Shown: positions 61,068-64,000 of the stretch, in pieces
Position numbering within the stretch: the first letter of the stretch is position 1
Layout of the letters: every line of letters begins with the position of its first letter
Source of the DNA: an uncultured Opitutia bacterium
GTDB lineage: Bacteria > Verrucomicrobiota > Verrucomicrobiia > Opitutales > UBA953
DNA length: 64,000 bases
Direction: 5' to 3'
NCBI GenBank assembly: GCA_903855995.1
Contig: CAIOAN010000007.1
Span: 1 to 64,000, forward strand
Position numbers and translations under genes: made by a program
The notes under the pieces: model-generated
Told to the model about the DNA's origin: nothing
Seen by the model: only the letters and a program-made list of their open reading frames with translations
Databases searched by the model: none

Positions 61068-62354
61068 GTGGCCACCTCCGACGCATTCGGTGTCAGCATT
61101 TTCACCCTCGCTGCGTCGGGCGGTTTTCTGCTGTTGGCCCTGAACGCCGGTCGGAAGCGCCGCCTGCTCGACGACACGCCGGTCTCCAAGGCCCTGGGCG
61201 TCTTCGTCGGCGAAGTCGAAGTCGAAGGGCTCTGCGTGCGTCAGGATCCTTACACGAGCTACCTCGCGGAGCGGCCATGCGTGCTCTACAGTTGGTCGAT
61301 CTGCGAGCACTGGCGCCGCGCCCACGAAGAGACTTATACGGACGACAAGGGCAACACCCGCACCCGCACGGTCATCGTCCATGGTTCGGATGTCATCGCC
61401 TCCGGCGGCCGTCAGGCGGGATTCTATCTGCAGGATGAGACGGGCTTCGTCTGGGTCGAGCCCGCGGGCGCGGACCTGGAGACCGTCACGATGTTCAGCG
61501 AGGATGCCGACGAGGGCGACGCACTCTACTACGGTAAGGGACCGTCGGAAGCGGTCGATGGCTCGACCGGTCAACGTACTTTCTCCGAATCCGGCCTGCC
61601 GATCGGGACCAAGCTTTTCATCCGCGGTCGGGCCAGCGAACGCCCCGATATCGTGGCGGCCCAGATCAAACGCGAGGACAAGGCGGATATGTTCATTATC
61701 ACGCCGCGCGGCGAAAAAGCCGTGAGCGACGGCAAGGCGACGGCCTACGTGCTCTGGAATATCATCGGGGCGCTCTGCGCTGGTGCTTTCGCTTCGACGC
61801 TTTTCGCGAGCCATGCGGTGAGCCCCGGCCCCGGCCCGATGTCCGTCGGGGTGCTGCTCTACCTCGTCGCCCTGAGCTTCGGCTGGGTCTGGATGGTCTT
61901 CAATAGCCTCGTCGGCGTGCGCAACCGGGTGCAGCTCGCGCAGTCGCTCATCGACGTGCAGCTCAAGCGCCGTGCGGACCTCATCCCGCGTCTGGTCAAC
62001 TGCCTCGCGGGCTACCGCGCCCACGAGGCCTCGGTGCTGGCGATGGTCGCCCGCCTCCGCGCTGAAGCCGCTTCCTCCGGCGTCTCCGCGGTGAGCCCGT
62101 CGCTCATCGCGATCCAGGAGCAATACCCCGACCTCAAGGCGATGGATTCTTTCAATAGCCTGAGCAGCCATCTCATCGAGACCGAGCAGCGCATCGCGCT
62201 GGCCCGTAATTATTATAACGACAGCGTGACGTTCTATAATACGCGGATTCAGCGCGTGCCAGATGCCTACGTCGCCCGGATTGTGTCCATGCAGCCAGCT
62301 GAACTCTTCCAAGCCCAGGGTTTCGAGCGCGTGGCGGTGGGCGTGAAGTTTTAG
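61068..62354 (+). CDS. GIDE-LemA fusion membrane protein, copy 1
   Basis: I place the start at the GTG at 61068 (VATSDAFGVSIFTLAASGG); the track start at 60990 runs into the DUF1365 leader. 428 aa. After one membrane helix (8-26), residues ~38-205 form a GIDE-type domain as in the eukaryotic MUL1/MAPL E3 ligase family: KALGVFVGEVEVEGLC, RPCVLYSWSI, GFYLQDETGFVWVEPAGADL and TFSESGLPIGTKLFIRGRA. No RING is present. A helix pair (228-278) leads into a LemA domain (NSLVGVRNRVQLAQSLIDVQ, LKRRADLIPRLVNCL, ARNYYNDSVTFYNTRIQRVP). A cytosolic or periplasmic signalling role is possible; unknown. Confidence 0.85.
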   Translation: MATSDAFGVSIFTLAASGGFLLLALNAGRKRRLLDDTPVSKALGVFVGEVEVEGLCVRQDPYTSYLAERPCVLYSWSICEHWRRAHEETYTDDKGNTRTRTVIVHGSDVIASGGRQAGFYLQDETGFVWVEPAGADLETVTMFSEDADEGDALYYGKGPSEAVDGSTGQRTFSESGLPIGTKLFIRGRASERPDIVAAQIKREDKADMFIITPRGEKAVSDGKATAYVLWNIIGALCAGAFASTLFASHAVSPGPGPMSVGVLLYLVALSFGWVWMVFNSLVGVRNRVQLAQSLIDVQLKRRADLIPRLVNCLAGYRAHEASVLAMVARLRAEAASSGVSAVSPSLIAIQEQYPDLKAMDSFNSLSSHLIETEQRIALARNYYNDSVTFYNTRIQRVPDAYVARIVSMQPAELFQAQGFERVAVGVKF

Positions 62355-62387
62355 CGGCCCACTTGCGAAGGCGCCCCGGTTGGGCAT

Positions 62388-63695
62388 ATGGCTGGGATGG
62401 TCCTCTGTAGTTTAGAAGGCGAACCCCTTGGGCTGGCGGTTTTAGTTGTGCTCGTCGGCTTGGGGCTATCGCTCCGGGCTGAGCGGAAACGCCGCTTGAT
62501 GGAAGATACCCCCTTGAGCAAGGCCCTCGGTGTTTTTATTGGCGAGGTAGCCCTTGAGGGGGTCTGCTATCTCGAGAAACCGCTGGTGGCCCCGCTTTCA
62601 GGCCAGCCTTGCGTGAGGTATACCTGGTCCGTCTCTGAACACTGGGAACGCGAGGAAAAGGAAACTTATACCGATGACGAAGGACGCACCAAGACGCGCA
62701 TGGTCACGTGCTATGGCTCGGATGAAATTGCGAGCGGCGAGAAGGACGGCGGCTTCTACCTCCGCGACGAAACGGGAGCCGTCTGGGTTGATCCACAGGG
62801 TGCGCCGATCGAGACCACCTGCCTCTTCAGCGAAGAGGCCAGTCGCGGCGATGCCCTCTACTACTCCAAGGGAAGCCGGCGAGCGGTCGAGGGTTCGACG
62901 GGGGAGCGTACTTTTGAAGAGTACGGGCTACTCGTTGGGACCCCTCTATTCGTACGCGGCCGGGCGAGCGAACGACGCGATGTCGTCGCCGCGCAAATCA
63001 AGCCGGCGGCGAAAACGGATATTTTCATCATCACGACGCGGACGGCGAAAGCAGTGAGCGCGGAGTGGCGCGAGGCCGCCCGCTTCTGGGGTGTCGTCGG
63101 CGCACTGCCCCCGTTGGGACTCGGCGGGATGCTCGTTATGATGGCGGGCTACGGAAGTTCTCGCTGGCTGTATCCGTTGGCCGTTCTTCCCGTCGCGCTT
63201 TATCTGCTGTTATATTCGGGGGGCTGGGCCTGGATGGCCTTCAATAGTCTGATTGGGTTGCGGCAGCGGGTCTACCAGGCGTCTTCGCTTATCGATGTGC
63301 AGCTCAAGCGCCGCGCGGATCTCATCCGGCGTTTCGTCGCGTGCGTGCAGGGCTTCCGCGAACATGAGGCCTCCGTGCAGACGCTGCTGGCCGCAGCCCG
63401 GGCGCAGGTAGGCGGCGATCCGCTCAAGGCGCTCGCCCCAGGGATCCTCGCGGTCATCGAAAGCTACCCGGAGATTCGCGCCCAGGGTCTCTTCAATGAT
63501 TTGAGTAAGCAACTCATCGAGACGGAAGACCGCATCGCCTTGGCCCGCGGTTATCATAATAACATCGCGACCTTTTATAATACCCGCCTTGAGCGTATTC
63601 CGGACAGCTACCTTGCGAACTTCGTTAAGATGAAGCCGGAACCTTTGTTCGAGGCCGAAGGCTTCACTTACCATCCGTCGGCCGTGGCCTTCTGA
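62388..63695 (+). CDS. GIDE-LemA fusion membrane protein, copy 2
   Basis: A 435-residue paralogue of copy 1, 33 bases downstream. The same order holds: N-terminal helix (AVLVVLVGLGLSLRAERKRR), GIDE domain (KALGVFIGEVALEGVC, GFYLRDETGAVWVDPQGAPI, YGLLVGTPLFVRGRASERR), two helices, and LemA (NSLIGLRQRVYQASSLIDVQ, LARGYHNNIATFYNTRLERI). Similarity to copy 1 is high in the domain cores and low in the membrane helices, which points to an old tandem duplication. The stop is adjacent to the convergent FAD-protein stop (63696). Confidence 0.86.
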   Translation: MAGMVLCSLEGEPLGLAVLVVLVGLGLSLRAERKRRLMEDTPLSKALGVFIGEVALEGVCYLEKPLVAPLSGQPCVRYTWSVSEHWEREEKETYTDDEGRTKTRMVTCYGSDEIASGEKDGGFYLRDETGAVWVDPQGAPIETTCLFSEEASRGDALYYSKGSRRAVEGSTGERTFEEYGLLVGTPLFVRGRASERRDVVAAQIKPAAKTDIFIITTRTAKAVSAEWREAARFWGVVGALPPLGLGGMLVMMAGYGSSRWLYPLAVLPVALYLLLYSGGWAWMAFNSLIGLRQRVYQASSLIDVQLKRRADLIRRFVACVQGFREHEASVQTLLAAARAQVGGDPLKALAPGILAVIESYPEIRAQGLFNDLSKQLIETEDRIALARGYHNNIATFYNTRLERIPDSYLANFVKMKPEPLFEAEGFTYHPSAVAF

Positions 63696-64000
63696 TTAGG
63701 CTACCCACGCGTCGCGGCCGAGCAGCTGCGAGCACAGGCGGTGCGCCGACCAAAAGCCGTCTTCGTGGAAGCCGTAACGCTGCCATGCCCCGGTGAAATG
63801 CACCCGCGCCCCAAGCCGAGCGTTGAGCGCGGGAATCTCCGCCTGGGCCGCGACGGCTTCGAGCGAGAAGAGCGGATGCTCGACGGGGATCTGGCGGATG
63901 ATCTTGGCGGGGTCGACTTGCTCGGGGTGATTGATGGTGACGACGAAGTCGCCCTGGTCCGTCAGGCCCTGCAGGGAATTCATCCAGTAGTGCGTCGAGG
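63696..64000 (-). CDS. C-terminal part of an FAD/NAD-binding amine oxidase-type protein (5' end outside window)
   Basis: The track begins at an internal ATG (63983), but the frame stays open to the window edge, adding STHYW before MNSLQGL. The STHYWMNSLQGL...FVVTINHPEQVDPAKI segment and the terminal WQRYGFHEDGFWSAHRLC match the end of the FAD-dependent oxidoreductase (amine-oxidase/desaturase fold) that normally precedes DUF1365 and CFA synthase. It is the same lipid-modification set, here split from DUF1365 by the two GIDE-LemA genes on the other strand. Confidence 0.85.
   Translation of the reverse strand, partial: STHYWMNSLQGLTDQGDFVVTINHPEQVDPAKIIRQIPVEHPLFSLEAVAAQAEIPALNARLGARVHFTGAWQRYGFHEDGFWSAHRLCSQLLGRDAWVA

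Noticed and set aside
61020-62387. 455-aa minus-strand ORF opposite GIDE-LemA copy 1
   Set aside because: Antisense shadow rich in His/Arg/Asp with no motif. The plus strand encodes clear GIDE and LemA domains duplicated in the next gene.

Overview
This is a high-GC, gene-dense bacterial chromosome window with no rRNA, tRNA, CRISPR array, transposase or phage gene that I can recognise. The gene content suggests a Gram-negative member of the PVC superphylum, most likely Verrucomicrobiota (Opitutae-like). The reasons are the Gld-type ABC cassette joined to DUF4340, DUF1080-like and other orphan secreted proteins, the YncE/phosphoesterase fusion, GIDE-LemA proteins and a type-3 ProS. This assignment is inference from gene content; no marker was compared.

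Layout: 0-2.3 kb holds a truncated GYF_2 membrane protein, a DUF2752 protein and a membrane-anchored DNA/RNA nuclease. From 13.0 down to 2.3 kb, on the minus strand, runs a tight operon: Gld-like ABC ATPase, permease, GldG-like protein, DUF4340, an AsmA-like protein, accB, accC and a PrmB-type methyltransferase. 13-18.7 kb holds a secreted beta-propeller/phosphoesterase, a TPR protein, a phosphohexomutase and a small lipoprotein. 23.3 down to 18.7 kb is ribBX-ribH-(S10-nusB)-ftsY-aroB. 29.2 down to 23.3 kb is folB-folK-comEC and two secreted proteins of unknown role. 29.2-39.7 kb on the plus strand is carB, an FKBP isomerase, then an overlapping tolC/macA/macB-type efflux operon ending in two tandem paralogous esterases. 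39.8-44.5 kb holds an outer-membrane barrel, a cyclophilin lipoprotein, the thiamine genes thiS-tenI-like-thiE-thiG, tlyA and rpsR. 44.6-52.9 kb is mainly translation and central metabolism: Sua5, prmC, proS, xseA, a beta-hydroxyacid dehydrogenase, pyk and trmB. 53.3-64 kb is a lipid/membrane region: Delta9-type desaturase, LMW phosphatase, aldose epimerase, DUF1295, DUF2062, DUF1475, cyclopropane-fatty-acid synthase, DUF1365, two GIDE-LemA fusions and the end of an FAD oxidoreductase.

The most notable gene is at 20.8-21.6 kb, in the position where nusB normally sits after ribH. It encodes one polypeptide with an N-terminal ribosomal protein S10 (NusE) domain joined by a short linker to a complete NusB domain. 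NusB and NusE/S10 are normally separate proteins that pair on boxA RNA during antitermination. The S10 part has lost about ten residues of the long ribosome-inserted loop, including its conserved signature. I infer a dedicated, pre-assembled antitermination factor that no longer works as a ribosomal protein.

Other points of interest are a RibB with a degenerate GTP cyclohydrolase II domain (RibBX type), tandem GIDE-LemA fusion proteins, a pair of complementary G-quadruplex-type tracts before rpsR, and a set of short non-coding repeats between 46.5 and 58.9 kb. One of these is a 143-bp element with 16-bp terminal inverted repeats, present twice in opposite orientation.
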